Part shown: piece after piece, positions 27,891 through 36,451 of the stretch
Layout of the letters: each line of letters begins with the position of its first letter
Numbering within the stretch: position 1 is the stretch's first letter
Source of the DNA: Nesterenkonia muleiensis
GTDB lineage: Bacteria > Actinomycetota > Actinomycetes > Actinomycetales > Micrococcaceae
Direction: 5' to 3'
Assembly: GCF_003600155.1 (NCBI RefSeq)
Contig: NZ_QWLD01000053.1
Span: 1-61,511, forward strand
DNA length: 61,511 nucleotides
The notes under the pieces: model-generated
Databases searched by the model: none
What the model saw: the letters and a program-made list of their open reading frames with translations, nothing else
Told to the model about the DNA's origin: nothing
Translations under genes and position numbers: made by a program

Positions 27891-28029
27891 ACCACAACAG
27901 GGCATATTCCTCCCCTGAACAGGCTTTTTATGACGTCACCGTCAGATCTGGAGAACGCTGAGGATGCTCTGACCTGTGGTTTTGAAGAGGGGAGCGCGGT
28001 GGAGGGCCCCGGGGTGGCTAGTGGAGCAC

Positions 28030-28063
28030 AAAAAAAGCCCCCGCACCGATTCCGTGCGGGGGC
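28030..28063 (-). terminator. Intrinsic terminator after the DUF3040 gene
   Basis: A perfect 10-bp GC-rich stem (28037-28046 with 28054-28063, 7-base loop) is followed on the minus strand by seven T residues (28030-28036). It ends transcription from dinB and the DUF3040 gene, so the dcw cluster relies on its own mraZ promoter in 27891-28028. Confidence 0.92.
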
Positions 28064-28083
28064 TGGTGGAGAGAAGTGGGGCG

Positions 28084-28503
28084 CTACTGGCGCCGGCGCT
28101 CCTCCCACCTCTGCTCCAAGTTGGTCATGAACGTTCCGCCCGAGGGGCTGGGGGCGGAGCTGCGCGGGCCAGACCCACCAGGTCCCCCGTGTCCCCCGGA
28201 GCCGCCGTTACCGCCGTTGCCCTTGTTCTTCGGACTGGACGGGCCACCAGCGGTGGCGAAATAGACGCCTGCACCCATGATGATGAAGCCGGCGATCCCC
28301 ACCGGGATCCACTGCTGGTAGATGCCGAAGATGAGGACACCGGCCCCGGCGACTGCCACCAGCAGTCCTAGGACCAGGTGGCGGACATTGAAGGTGCCGC
28401 CCACTGCGGACTCCTCAAGTGAGCTGGCGAAGCTGGGATCATCGGACTGAAGCTGCTGCTCCAGTTCTTTCAGCAGCCGCTGCTCGCGCTCCGACAGTGG
28501 CAT
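28084..28503 (-). CDS. DUF3040 membrane protein
   Basis: 139 residues beginning MPLSEREQRLLKELEQQL, the signature of the actinobacterial DUF3040 family. Two membrane segments (about 41-60 and 63-82) are followed by a Gly-rich low-complexity stretch and a basic end (NLEQRWEERRRQ). The start at 28503 has GAGGAG upstream; a longer frame reaching 28611 lacks family similarity. The function is unknown; the gene typically lies near mraZ and may belong to the envelope. Confidence 0.85.
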   Translation of the reverse strand: MPLSEREQRLLKELEQQLQSDDPSFASSLEESAVGGTFNVRHLVLGLLVAVAGAGVLIFGIYQQWIPVGIAGFIIMGAGVYFATAGGPSSPKNKGNGGNGGSGGHGGPGGSGPRSSAPSPSGGTFMTNLEQRWEERRRQ

Positions 28504-28635
28504 GGGGTGCTCCTCATTAGGTCTGAGTTCTCTGACGCCGTGGAGAACCAGTCTATCTTCTGGAACCGCCCGACACATAGCCCAGGGTCGAAGCTGTGAT
28601 GATCTTGTCACTTAGTTCCCAGCTGATCACCAGCA

Positions 28636-29844
28636 TCATTCCCTGGAGCCGTCCTCCCTGGTCTCCAGCAGTGATGCCGGGCGAACCGGCGCCCCGGGGA
28701 ACTTGCCGGCCACTGCGTCGAGCGCGCGCTGAGCAGCCAGCCAGTCCTGGTCCTGGGCGTCGAAGCTGAGCTGCAGGCTCCCATCTGCGCTGCTGAGCCG
28801 CTCGGCACGGAGTCCGACCAGGCGGACGGACTGCCGGCGTGGGCTCAGACTTCCCAACAGCCGCACCGTGTGCCGGTGCAGATCGGGCGCCGACTGTGTG
28901 GGGTGGGTCAGCGTGGCCGAGCGGGTCACGGTGGAGAAGTCCTGCCACCGGATCTTCAGGCTCACCCCGGAGGCGCTGAGCCCCGCGGCGCGGAGCCTGG
29001 CTGCGACCCTGTGCGCCAGGCGCAGCAGTTCCTTGTTCAGCTCGGAGTCGTCGCTGACATCTTCTGCGAAAGTCTCCTCCGCGCCGATGCTCTTCTCCAC
29101 CCGGTGCGCTTCCACGGGCCTGGGGTCGATCCCCCATGCTAGGTCGTACAGCTGCGCCCCCACGGCGCCAAGCCGGTGGGCCAGCGCATCCTTGGGCGTT
29201 TCGGCGATGTCTTTGACCGTGCGCAGCCCCATAGCAGCCAGCACCTGGGCAGTCTTGGCACCCACACCCCACAGCCGGTCGGCCTCCAAGCTGTGCAGGA
29301 ACTCCAGTCGCCGGGCCGGCGGCACCACCAGCAGGCCGTCGGGCTTGGCACGGGTAGAGGCGATCTTGGCGATGAACTTCCGGTCGGCGATCCCCACTGT
29401 GGCCGGAAGCCCGAACCGCTCCCGGACCCCGGTACGAATCAGCTGCCCCATCTGCTCGGGCTGCCCCAGGCGCCGTCGTGCTCCGGTGAGGTCCAGGAAA
29501 GCCTCATCCACGCTGAGCTGTTCCTTGTGGTCGGTCAGGCTGTCGAAATAGTCCATGATCGACGCGGAGAGCTCGCGGTAACGGTCCATATGGGGCGCGA
29601 TGACCACAGCATCGGGGCTGAGCCGGCGTGCGCGGGCCAGCGGCATGGCTGAACCCACGCCGTCGGCACGAGCCTGGTAGGAGGCCGAGAGCACCACAGA
29701 ACGGCCATCGCCTGCCACGATGATCTTCCGCCCCCGCAGCTCTGGCTTATCCAGCAGTTCGGCCTCTACGTAGAAGGCGTCCATATCCACATGCGCGATG
29801 ATCGGCGAGGCGCGCCCTGGCGGTCTGGACTGCTCAGAACCCAT
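28636..29844 (-). CDS. dinB: DNA polymerase IV (DinB)
   Basis: Y-family translesion polymerase, 402 residues. Catalytic residues are in HVDMDAFYVE (D20, D22) and SVDEAFLDLTG (D113, E114). The HhH and little-finger regions follow, and QLSF near the C terminus is a likely sliding-clamp-binding peptide. The start at 29844 is 12 bases from the divergent idsA start, so the two genes have back-to-back, overlapping promoters. A longer upstream frame would run into idsA. Confidence 0.94.
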   Translation of the reverse strand: MGSEQSRPPGRASPIIAHVDMDAFYVEAELLDKPELRGRKIIVAGDGRSVVLSASYQARADGVGSAMPLARARRLSPDAVVIAPHMDRYRELSASIMDYFDSLTDHKEQLSVDEAFLDLTGARRRLGQPEQMGQLIRTGVRERFGLPATVGIADRKFIAKIASTRAKPDGLLVVPPARRLEFLHSLEADRLWGVGAKTAQVLAAMGLRTVKDIAETPKDALAHRLGAVGAQLYDLAWGIDPRPVEAHRVEKSIGAEETFAEDVSDDSELNKELLRLAHRVAARLRAAGLSASGVSLKIRWQDFSTVTRSATLTHPTQSAPDLHRHTVRLLGSLSPRRQSVRLVGLRAERLSSADGSLQLSFDAQDQDWLAAQRALDAVAGKFPGAPVRPASLLETREDGSRE

Positions 29845-29849
29845 AGGAT
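29844..29849 (+). promoter_or_regulatory. -10 element of a probable leaderless idsA promoter
   Basis: TAGGAT at 29844-29849 is followed 7 bases later by the ATG of idsA at 29857. That spacing would put the transcription start on the start codon, with no room for a ribosome-binding site. The hexamer also overlaps the dinB start codon on the other strand. Confidence 0.5.
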
Positions 29850-29856
29850 CAAGAGT

Positions 29857-30960
29857 ATGCCCATCCCAGGAGATATCCCCGGTCAGTCGGAGTTCGTCGA
29901 GGCGACCAACGGCCGTCTCAGGGCGTTCCTCTCCGGGAAGCGGGAGCAAGTCACCGCTGTTGATCCCGGGGCCGGGACTCTGGTGGACTCCCTGGTCTCG
30001 CTGACCGCCGGAGGTAAGAAGCTGCGTCCGGTGCTGGCCTGGTTGGGCGGACGAGCCGCAGGCCGGTCAGGGGACGAACAGGCTCTGACCGAGTTGGGGG
30101 TGGCGCTCGAGCTCTTCCAGGCAGCTGCGCTGATCCACGATGATGTGATCGACCGTTCTGACACCCGGCGCGGGCAGCCCAGCACCCACCGGTGGTTCGC
30201 CCGGCACCACCGGACCTCTGAGTTCAGCGGGGACTCTGATCATTACGGGGTGTCCGGAGCCATCCTGGTCGGGGACCTTGCGCTGTCCTGGGCCGGTGAG
30301 GTCTTCAGCGAGGCTGAGGCTGTGGCAGCAGACCCCTCCCCCGCTGGGCGGGAGGTTTTCCAGCGGATGCATACCGAGGTCATCACCGGACAGTACCTGG
30401 ATGTGCTGGCTGAGGTCATCCCGCCTGCAGAGAGTGAGGCCGGCGCCGTGGGCCGGGCCCGGAATGTGCTGACCTATAAGGCGGCCAGATACTCCACCGA
30501 ATACCCGTTGGCGCTCGGCTGCTCCCTGGCCGGCGGCGGTGCGCAGCTGCAGCGGGCACTGGCGGCGGCGGGGCTGCCGTTGGGCATCGCCTTCCAGCTG
30601 CGCGATGACCTCCTGGGGGTCTTCGGCGACCCCGAGGTCACCGGGAAGCCGGTGGGCGATGATCTGCGCGAGGGCAAGCGCACCGAACTGATCGCCTACG
30701 GGCTGCACCGCTCAGCGGCCGCGGCCGCCGCTGAGCTGGAAGCGGTGCTCGGCGATGCTGCGCTGGACGATCAGAAGGTGGCCAGGGCCCGGGAGATTCT
30801 GGTCAGTTCCGGAGCCCGGGCCGCGGTAGAGCGTGAGATCGCTCAGCTCGCCGAGGCGTCTGAGCGTTCCAGAGCAGAGCTGTCCCGCCTCGGCGTCGAC
30901 GAGGATGTGCTCACCGACTTCGCAGCGGTCGCTGAGCTTCTGCTGGCGCGCACGTCCTGA
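29857..30960 (+). CDS. idsA: Trans-polyprenyl diphosphate synthase
   Basis: Condenses isopentenyl diphosphate with allylic diphosphates to give longer isoprenoids for quinone, carotenoid or related lipids. 367 residues. Both aspartate-rich motifs are present: DDVID at 95-99 and DDLLG at 250-254, with GGKKLRPVL at 52-60 binding the diphosphate. Chain length cannot be assigned safely from sequence. The start was set at MPIPGDIPG; the longer frame would overlap dinB. Confidence 0.9.
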   Translation: MPIPGDIPGQSEFVEATNGRLRAFLSGKREQVTAVDPGAGTLVDSLVSLTAGGKKLRPVLAWLGGRAAGRSGDEQALTELGVALELFQAAALIHDDVIDRSDTRRGQPSTHRWFARHHRTSEFSGDSDHYGVSGAILVGDLALSWAGEVFSEAEAVAADPSPAGREVFQRMHTEVITGQYLDVLAEVIPPAESEAGAVGRARNVLTYKAARYSTEYPLALGCSLAGGGAQLQRALAAAGLPLGIAFQLRDDLLGVFGDPEVTGKPVGDDLREGKRTELIAYGLHRSAAAAAAELEAVLGDAALDDQKVARAREILVSSGARAAVEREIAQLAEASERSRAELSRLGVDEDVLTDFAAVAELLLARTS

Positions 30961-30984
30961 ACGGCTGAAGTGGTGAGACTTCGG

Positions 30985-30990
30985 TACCCT
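30985..30990 (+). promoter_or_regulatory. -10 element of a probable leaderless pknL promoter
   Basis: TACCCT at 30985-30990 is followed by six bases and then the ATG at 30997. No Shine-Dalgarno sequence precedes the ATG. The arrangement repeats the one in front of idsA and suggests a leaderless transcript. Confidence 0.5.
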
Positions 30991-30996
30991 GAACGA

Positions 30997-32409
30997 ATGA
31001 GCACCGAGGAGAGCTGGATCGGCGCAACGATCGGCGAGCGCTACACCATCGAGAAGCGGGTGGCCCGCGGCGGCATGTCCACTGTCTACCTTGCCACCGA
31101 TGAGCGGCTGCACCGTGAGGTGGCGATCAAAGTGCTCTTTCCGCATATGGCCGAGGACCGTAAGGTGGTTCAGCGGTTTGAGCAGGAGGCACGGAACTCG
31201 GCGCTGATCAGTCATCCCAATGTGGTGCAGGTGCTCGACCAGGGACAGACCCGCGAGACCGCCTACATGGTCATGGAGTATGTCCCCGGCGCCACTCTTC
31301 GCACACTGCTCAAGAGCGGACCGATGACCCCTCGGCTGACCCTGGTCTACACCCAGGCAATCCTCGCCGGCCTGGCAGCGGCCCACCACGCCGGGCTGGT
31401 GCACCGTGACATCAAGCCGGAGAATGTGCTGGTCTCCCCGGAGGGCCGGATCAAGCTAGCCGATTTCGGGCTGGCCCGCGCAGCCACCCACCATTCGGGC
31501 ACCTCCACTCTGATGGGGACGGTGGCCTATATCGCCCCCGAGCTGCTCTCCGGGGAGGGCGCCGATGAACGTGCTGATATCTATGCGGTGGGGATCCTGC
31601 TCTACGAGATGCTCACCGGTGTCCAGCCCTACACCGGGGACACCCCGGTGCGGGTGGCCTTTCAGCATGTCAACTCCACGGTTCCGGCACCCTCTGCCTA
31701 TGTCCCTGGCTTGGCCGAGCCGCTGGACGAACTGGTCAGGGAGGCCACTCGCACGGATCCGGAGGACCGGCCCAAGAACGCCGAGCAGCTGCTGGAGCTG
31801 CTGGAGTCGGCCCGGACGCAGCTGACGGAGCAGGACCTGGATTTCGACGGCGCGCTGACCAAGCACCGCCGCCACCACCCTCCGCCACCGGAGCACGACG
31901 ACGCCGGCCCCGCCACGCAGGTCATGCCGGCTGCTGCCGCTGTCTCCGCCGACTCACCGCCGGAACCGGCGGAACCTCAGGACCTCGACGACGATCCGCT
32001 GGAGGCCGCGACCGTTGCTGTCGGGTCGGAGGATTTTCCCACCTCCGTGGACCGCCGTGACCGCTGGGACGAGGACGTCACCACTGCTCTGGGCCAGGCG
32101 GCGGGCGATCCGGCGACCCTGGCGATGGAGGACCGTCAGACAGTAGCCGAGGTGCCGCTGCAGCTGGGCCGGCTCAGCGTCGAGGACCCGGAGACCAACG
32201 TTCAGCCGGCACAGAACACTCGGCGCCGCAGCTACGACCCCCGGGCGGACAAACGCCAGCGGCAGCGCCCGCTGGCGCAGCTCAACGGCCCTACCCCAGC
32301 CAGGCAGAGCGTGGCTGGGATCATCGTGGTGATGCTGATGGCCGTGCTGATGCTGCTGGGCTACCAGCTGGGGATCAGCAACAGCATCATTCCTCCGCTG
32401 GGAGGATAG
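30997..32409 (+). CDS. pknL: Serine/threonine protein kinase (PknL type)
   Basis: Hanks-type membrane kinase, 470 residues. The kinase domain spans about residues 16-280 with glycine loop VARGGMSTV, VAIK (K45), HRDIKPEN (D138 catalytic), DFG (156-158) and GTVAYIAPE. An acidic, disordered region follows, then one membrane segment near the C terminus (about 440-460) and only about ten residues outside; no PASTA repeats. The idsA-pknL-aroG order matches M. tuberculosis, where pknL lies between idsA2 and aroG, but the DNA-binding substrate gene next to mycobacterial pknL is missing here. Confidence 0.9.
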   Translation: MSTEESWIGATIGERYTIEKRVARGGMSTVYLATDERLHREVAIKVLFPHMAEDRKVVQRFEQEARNSALISHPNVVQVLDQGQTRETAYMVMEYVPGATLRTLLKSGPMTPRLTLVYTQAILAGLAAAHHAGLVHRDIKPENVLVSPEGRIKLADFGLARAATHHSGTSTLMGTVAYIAPELLSGEGADERADIYAVGILLYEMLTGVQPYTGDTPVRVAFQHVNSTVPAPSAYVPGLAEPLDELVREATRTDPEDRPKNAEQLLELLESARTQLTEQDLDFDGALTKHRRHHPPPPEHDDAGPATQVMPAAAAVSADSPPEPAEPQDLDDDPLEAATVAVGSEDFPTSVDRRDRWDEDVTTALGQAAGDPATLAMEDRQTVAEVPLQLGRLSVEDPETNVQPAQNTRRRSYDPRADKRQRQRPLAQLNGPTPARQSVAGIIVVMLMAVLMLLGYQLGISNSIIPPLGG

Positions 32410-32419
32410 CCTCCCGGCT

Positions 32420-33832
32420 CTAGGTGACCCGGGTGAGCGACTCTGCCACCAGGAAGGCCATCTCCAGAGACTGCTTGTGATTCAGCCGTGGGTCCACCAG
32501 GGACTCGTAGCGGGAGTCGAAGGCGGATTCATCGATCACGTCTGAACCGCCCAGGCACTCGGCCACGTCATCGCCGGTCATCTCCACATGCAGGCCGCCG
32601 GGGTAGGTGCCGGCGGCCTGATGGACCTCGAAGAAACCACGGACCTCGTCCATCACGTCGTCGAAGCGCCGGGTCTTGTAGCCGTTCTTCGCAGTGATCG
32701 TGTTGCCGTGCATGGGGTCGGTGACCCACACCACCTTGGCGCCGGCATCACGGACGGCCTCTACCAGCGGTGGGAGCTTCTCGCGCACATTGGAAGCACC
32801 CATGCGGGCGATGAAAGTCAGCCGTCCTGGTTCACGCTCAGGGTCCAGCGAGTCGATCAGCTGCAGAACCGTGTCCGGCTCGGTGGAGGGGCCGAGCTTG
32901 ACTCCCAGGGGGTTGCGGACCCGGGAGAGGTAGTCCACATGGGCACCATTGAGGTCCCGGGTGCGCTCACCGATCCAGACGAAGTGCCCGGAGGTGACAT
33001 ACGGCTTCCCGGTGCGGGAATCGATGCGGGTCAGTGCCCGTTCGTAGTCCAGCAGCAGCGCCTCGTGGGCGGCGTAGAACTCAGTGCGCTTTAGGCCGTC
33101 GAACTCCACCCCGCAGGCGCTCATGAACCTCACCGCCCGGTCGATCTCTCCGGCGATCTGCTCGTACTTGGCGTGGGCCGGGTTCTCCATGAACCCCTTG
33201 TTCCACTGCTGGACCGCACGCAGATCAGCGAACCCGCCCTCGGTGAAGGCTCTGACCAGGTTCAGAGTAGCGGCTGACTTGTGATAAGCCTGCACCATTC
33301 GTTTGGGGTCCGGGATCCGGGCCTCTTCGGTGAAGTCGAATCCGTTGACGATTTCCCCGCGGAAAGTGGGCAGAGTCAGATCGCCGCGGGTTTCGACGTC
33401 CGAACTGCGCGGCTTGGCGTACTGACCGGCCATCCTGCCCATTTTGACCACCGGCAGGGAGGCTCCGTAAGTGAGCACCACTGCCATCTGCAGAATGGTC
33501 TTGACCTTGGCGCTGATCTTATCGGCGCTGACCCCGTCGAAGGTCTCAGCGCAGTCTCCGCCCTGGAGCAGGAACGCCTCACCGGCTGCGACCTTGGCCA
33601 AGCGTCGCTTAAGCTTGTCGACCTCTCCGGCAAAGACCAGCGGCGGATTGGCCGACAGCTGTGCGTAGGCAGCGTCGAAGTCCTCGTGAGCCCGCCAGTC
33701 AGGCTGCTGCTTGAGCGGAAGCTCGCGCCAGTGGTCCAGCCCCGGATACTCGGCAGCACCGGTGTGCACAATCTCACCCGGGGCGGTCAACGGAGTCTCG
33801 GTACGGGGCTCATCTGCGAAAGTCACCCCCAC
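32420..33832 (-). CDS. aroG: Class II DAHP synthase
   Basis: Joins phosphoenolpyruvate and erythrose 4-phosphate in the first step of the shikimate pathway. 470 residues, the class II (plant-type) length. Conserved stretches include FLLQGGDCAETF, KMGRMAGQYAKPRSSD, EALLLDYERAL, HFVWIGERTR, and WVTDPMHGNT. It is convergent with pknL, with 10 bases between the stops. A GGGAGG/CCTCCC hairpin spans the pknL stop, but it has no T tract. Confidence 0.95.
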   Translation of the reverse strand: MGVTFADEPRTETPLTAPGEIVHTGAAEYPGLDHWRELPLKQQPDWRAHEDFDAAYAQLSANPPLVFAGEVDKLKRRLAKVAAGEAFLLQGGDCAETFDGVSADKISAKVKTILQMAVVLTYGASLPVVKMGRMAGQYAKPRSSDVETRGDLTLPTFRGEIVNGFDFTEEARIPDPKRMVQAYHKSAATLNLVRAFTEGGFADLRAVQQWNKGFMENPAHAKYEQIAGEIDRAVRFMSACGVEFDGLKRTEFYAAHEALLLDYERALTRIDSRTGKPYVTSGHFVWIGERTRDLNGAHVDYLSRVRNPLGVKLGPSTEPDTVLQLIDSLDPEREPGRLTFIARMGASNVREKLPPLVEAVRDAGAKVVWVTDPMHGNTITAKNGYKTRRFDDVMDEVRGFFEVHQAAGTYPGGLHVEMTGDDVAECLGGSDVIDESAFDSRYESLVDPRLNHKQSLEMAFLVAESLTRVT

Positions 33833-33917
33833 AGCGTAATCCTGCCGGTGACAGGCCGCCTAATACAGCTGGAGGCCATTCCACATGATGAGAGCCTCCG
33901 GCCCGCGGGAACCCTTG

Positions 33918-35747
33918 TTAGGACTGGCCGCTGCGCGCCTGGGCCGCCTCGGCGTAGAGCTCCTCCACCACCTCGGCGTAGTCCTTCATGATGTCTGCGC
34001 GGCGGATCTTCATCGACGGTGTCAAGTGCCCTGAAGCAATGGTGAAATCGTCCTCCAGCAGCTTGAAGGTCCGAATCGACTCTGCTCTGGAGACGGTGTC
34101 GTTGGCCTTATCGATGGCCGACTGGATGTGATCGATGATCGTCTGGTGCGTGATCAGCTCACTCATCGGCGTCTCCGGCGAGATGTCACGCTGCTCCAGC
34201 CAGGCCGGCAGCGTCTCTGCATCCAGGGTGACCAGTGCCGCCACGAAGGGCCTGCCGTCGCCGACCACGATGGCCTGGGAGACGATCGCATCAGCCCGGA
34301 TCTGATCCTCCAGCTGGGCCGGTGCCACGTTCTTACCGGCAGCGGTGACCAGAATCTCCTTCTTTCGGCCGGTGATGGTCAGGTAGCCTTCTGAGTCCAG
34401 CGATCCGACGTCGCCGGTCCGGTACCAGCCCTCGGAGTCGAACGTGTCATCGGCCAGGTCGGGACGGTTGCGGTAGCCGCGGAAGACGCACACGCCCTTG
34501 CCCAGGATCTCGCCGTCCTCGGCGATCCTCACTGTGCAGCCCGGTAGCGGTTTCCCGACGGTGCCGATCTTGGTGGCACCAGGGGTGTTCACCGTGATCG
34601 GGGCGGTGGTCTCAGTCAGTCCGTAACCCTCCATCACATGCAGGCCGATGCCGTGGAAGAAGTGTCCCAGCCGGGCGCCCAGCGGTGAGCCGCCGGAGAC
34701 CGCGTACTGCACGTTTCCGCCCATCCGGGCGCGCAGCTTGGAGTAGACCAGCTTGTCGAAGAGCGAATGCTTGAGCTTCAGCCCCAGCCCGGCCGAGCCT
34801 TCCTGCTGCGCCGTGGAGTAGTCAATGGAGGTCTGGGCGGCTTTCTGGAAGATCTTGCCCTTGCCGTCACCCTCGGCCTTCATCATGGCCGCGTTGTAGA
34901 TCTTCTCGAAGACACGCGGGACCGCCAGCAGGAAGGTTGGCTTGAACGTTCCGAGGTCGTCGACCAGCTGCTTGATATCGGAGGTGTGGCCTACCCGTGC
35001 GCCGGCTGCCACGCAGATCACCGAGATGAAGCGGGCAAAGACGTGGGCCAGCGGGATGAACAGCACGGTGGAGGCGTTGATGTTGATGGCCTCCTTCAGC
35101 GAGGCGATGCCGTTGAGGCTGAGCTCGGCAAAGTTTCCGTGGGTGAGCTCGCAGCCTTTGGGCCGTCCGGTGGTGCCGGAGGTGTAGATGATGGTGGCCA
35201 GATCATCCAGGTTCGCCGCCGAGCGGCGTGAGTCGACCTCATCGTCGGTCACCTCGGCACCTGCGCTGCGCAGCTCATCGAGGTCCTCTCCGTCGATGGT
35301 CAGCAGATGCTCCACGGTCTCCAGCTTTTCCTGAGTCACGGCGCGGTCTACTGCCTTGGCGTGCGAGTCGCTCTCGGCGAAGACCAGCTTGACCCCGGAA
35401 TCCTCGACGATCCAGGCAATCTGTGAGGGCGAGGACGTCTCATAGATCGGAACCGTCACCGCACCGGCATACCAAATCGCGAAATCCAGCAATGTCCACT
35501 CATAACGGGTGGCAGCCATGATCGCCACCCGGTCTTCGGCTCCGATGCCCCTGGCGATCAACCCCTTGGCAAGGGCCATCACGTCGGCGCGGAAGTCGGC
35601 TGCCGAGACATCGGTCCACTCCCCTGGGCTCAGCTGCCGGCCGAACAGAGCGTTGGCGGGGTTTTCGGACGCTTGGCGCTCCAGCAGGTCAGTAATGTTG
35701 AGGTCCTGCTCAACCTCCGTTGCGGCGGGCACTGCGTATTCGTTCAC
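33918..35747 (-). CDS. fadD: Long-chain fatty acyl-CoA synthetase (FadD15 type)
   Basis: AMP-forming ligase that activates fatty acids with ATP and CoA. 609 residues. The AMP-binding motif TIIYTSGTTGRPKGCELTHG lies near 188-207, followed by GYGLTETTAP and RTGDVGSLDSEGYLTITGRKKEILVTAAGKNVAP, the hinge and C-terminal catalytic elements. GTG start at 35747 with AAGGA 5 bases upstream. A palindromic operator overlaps its -10 element, suggesting control by a TetR- or FadR-like repressor. Confidence 0.92.
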   Translation of the reverse strand: MNEYAVPAATEVEQDLNITDLLERQASENPANALFGRQLSPGEWTDVSAADFRADVMALAKGLIARGIGAEDRVAIMAATRYEWTLLDFAIWYAGAVTVPIYETSSPSQIAWIVEDSGVKLVFAESDSHAKAVDRAVTQEKLETVEHLLTIDGEDLDELRSAGAEVTDDEVDSRRSAANLDDLATIIYTSGTTGRPKGCELTHGNFAELSLNGIASLKEAININASTVLFIPLAHVFARFISVICVAAGARVGHTSDIKQLVDDLGTFKPTFLLAVPRVFEKIYNAAMMKAEGDGKGKIFQKAAQTSIDYSTAQQEGSAGLGLKLKHSLFDKLVYSKLRARMGGNVQYAVSGGSPLGARLGHFFHGIGLHVMEGYGLTETTAPITVNTPGATKIGTVGKPLPGCTVRIAEDGEILGKGVCVFRGYRNRPDLADDTFDSEGWYRTGDVGSLDSEGYLTITGRKKEILVTAAGKNVAPAQLEDQIRADAIVSQAIVVGDGRPFVAALVTLDAETLPAWLEQRDISPETPMSELITHQTIIDHIQSAIDKANDTVSRAESIRTFKLLEDDFTIASGHLTPSMKIRRADIMKDYAEVVEELYAEAAQARSGQS

Positions 35748-35785
35748 AGGTCCTTCTCCTCCCAGGGGATGTACCGTTATGTACT

Positions 35786-35822
35786 TACTGACCAGTATAT
35801 GTGCTCTGGTTCACATTATCAG
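35786..35822 (-). promoter_or_regulatory. fadD promoter with overlapping operator
   Basis: On the minus strand a CTGATA -35-like hexamer (35817-35822) and a TATACT -10 (35794-35799) are separated by exactly 17 bases. The palindrome TACTG-AC-CAGTA at 35786-35797 covers most of the -10. Short dyads of this kind are bound by TetR/FadR-type acyl-CoA sensors in fatty-acid genes; the regulator is not in the window. Confidence 0.6.
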
Positions 35823-35880
35823 CCAGACAAGGTTCCACATGCTGCAGGGCGTTGGGGCACGAGCGCAGCAATGTGCCGAT

Positions 35881-36013
35881 TCCAGACGTGATGACCGGCA
35901 CCGGCGGCCGAGAGCCGAGCGGATCTCCCCGCCGGCGGAACCAACTTCAGGTGTGATGGCCGCGGCAACGCGGACGAGAGCCGAGCGGGGTCTCCCCGCC
36001 GGCGGAACCAACT
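35881..36013. repeat. Tandem duplication of about 66 bp
   Basis: Units at 35881-35946 and 35947-36013 share GTGATG near their start and a 38-39-bp block (35909-35946 and 35975-36013) that differs only where the first has A and the second GG. The block contains a hairpin-forming GCGGGG/CCCCGC. A possible third partial unit begins at 36013 inside the 3' end of the next gene. The rest of 35748-35880 holds only the fadD leader and promoter. Confidence 0.75.
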
Positions 36014-36378
36014 CAGACGCGTGCGCCGTCGTCGCTTCCGGACCGCTTTGAGGGCATCTGCAGGAACAGCACCACCAGTCCCAGCAGGATGACTCCTATC
36101 AGCGCCGCGGTGGTCCAGCCGGGAAAACTGACCGGAAGGAACGGGAAGACGACCAGGCAGAGGATGCCGCCCAGGGCCAGCAGCGCTCCGATGACCACGC
36201 CGGGCTTCGCTCCGGCGACCGGGCTGGTGGGGTTGGGCGGACGGAACTCATCCTCGGCTTCGGCGGGCGAGTAGTCTCGGGGACCCCGCTGCCCGAGATT
36301 CTTGGGAACGGGCCGGCCAGGCTGCGGCTGCGAGGCTTTGCGCCGGTAGTAGGCGCCGTTGTCGGGTCGCTTATTCAT
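36013..36378 (-). CDS. Small two-segment membrane protein, unknown function
   Basis: 121 residues: a hydrophilic Arg/Pro-rich N-terminal half (RRKASQPQPGRPVPKNLGQRGPRDYSPAEAEDEFRPP), two membrane segments (about 60-80 and 87-108) and a short charged tail. I do not recognise a domain. It is divergent from plsC with about 70 bases between. Its last codons merge into a tandem repeat, so the C terminus may vary between strains. Confidence 0.65.
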   Translation of the reverse strand: MNKRPDNGAYYRRKASQPQPGRPVPKNLGQRGPRDYSPAEAEDEFRPPNPTSPVAGAKPGVVIGALLALGGILCLVVFPFLPVSFPGWTTAALIGVILLGLVVLFLQMPSKRSGSDDGARV

Positions 36379-36451
36379 GGGTCAAGACTATCGGCTCCGG
36401 CGGTTTAGAGTAGTACCGGCGTCCGGCCGGCTGAGAGGAGGAGAGGGTTAG

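Noticed and set aside
32398-32416. GGGAGG/CCTCCC hairpin at the pknL-aroG convergence as a terminator
   Set aside because: Short stem across the pknL stop and no T tract; could contribute, but not supportable as an annotated terminator.
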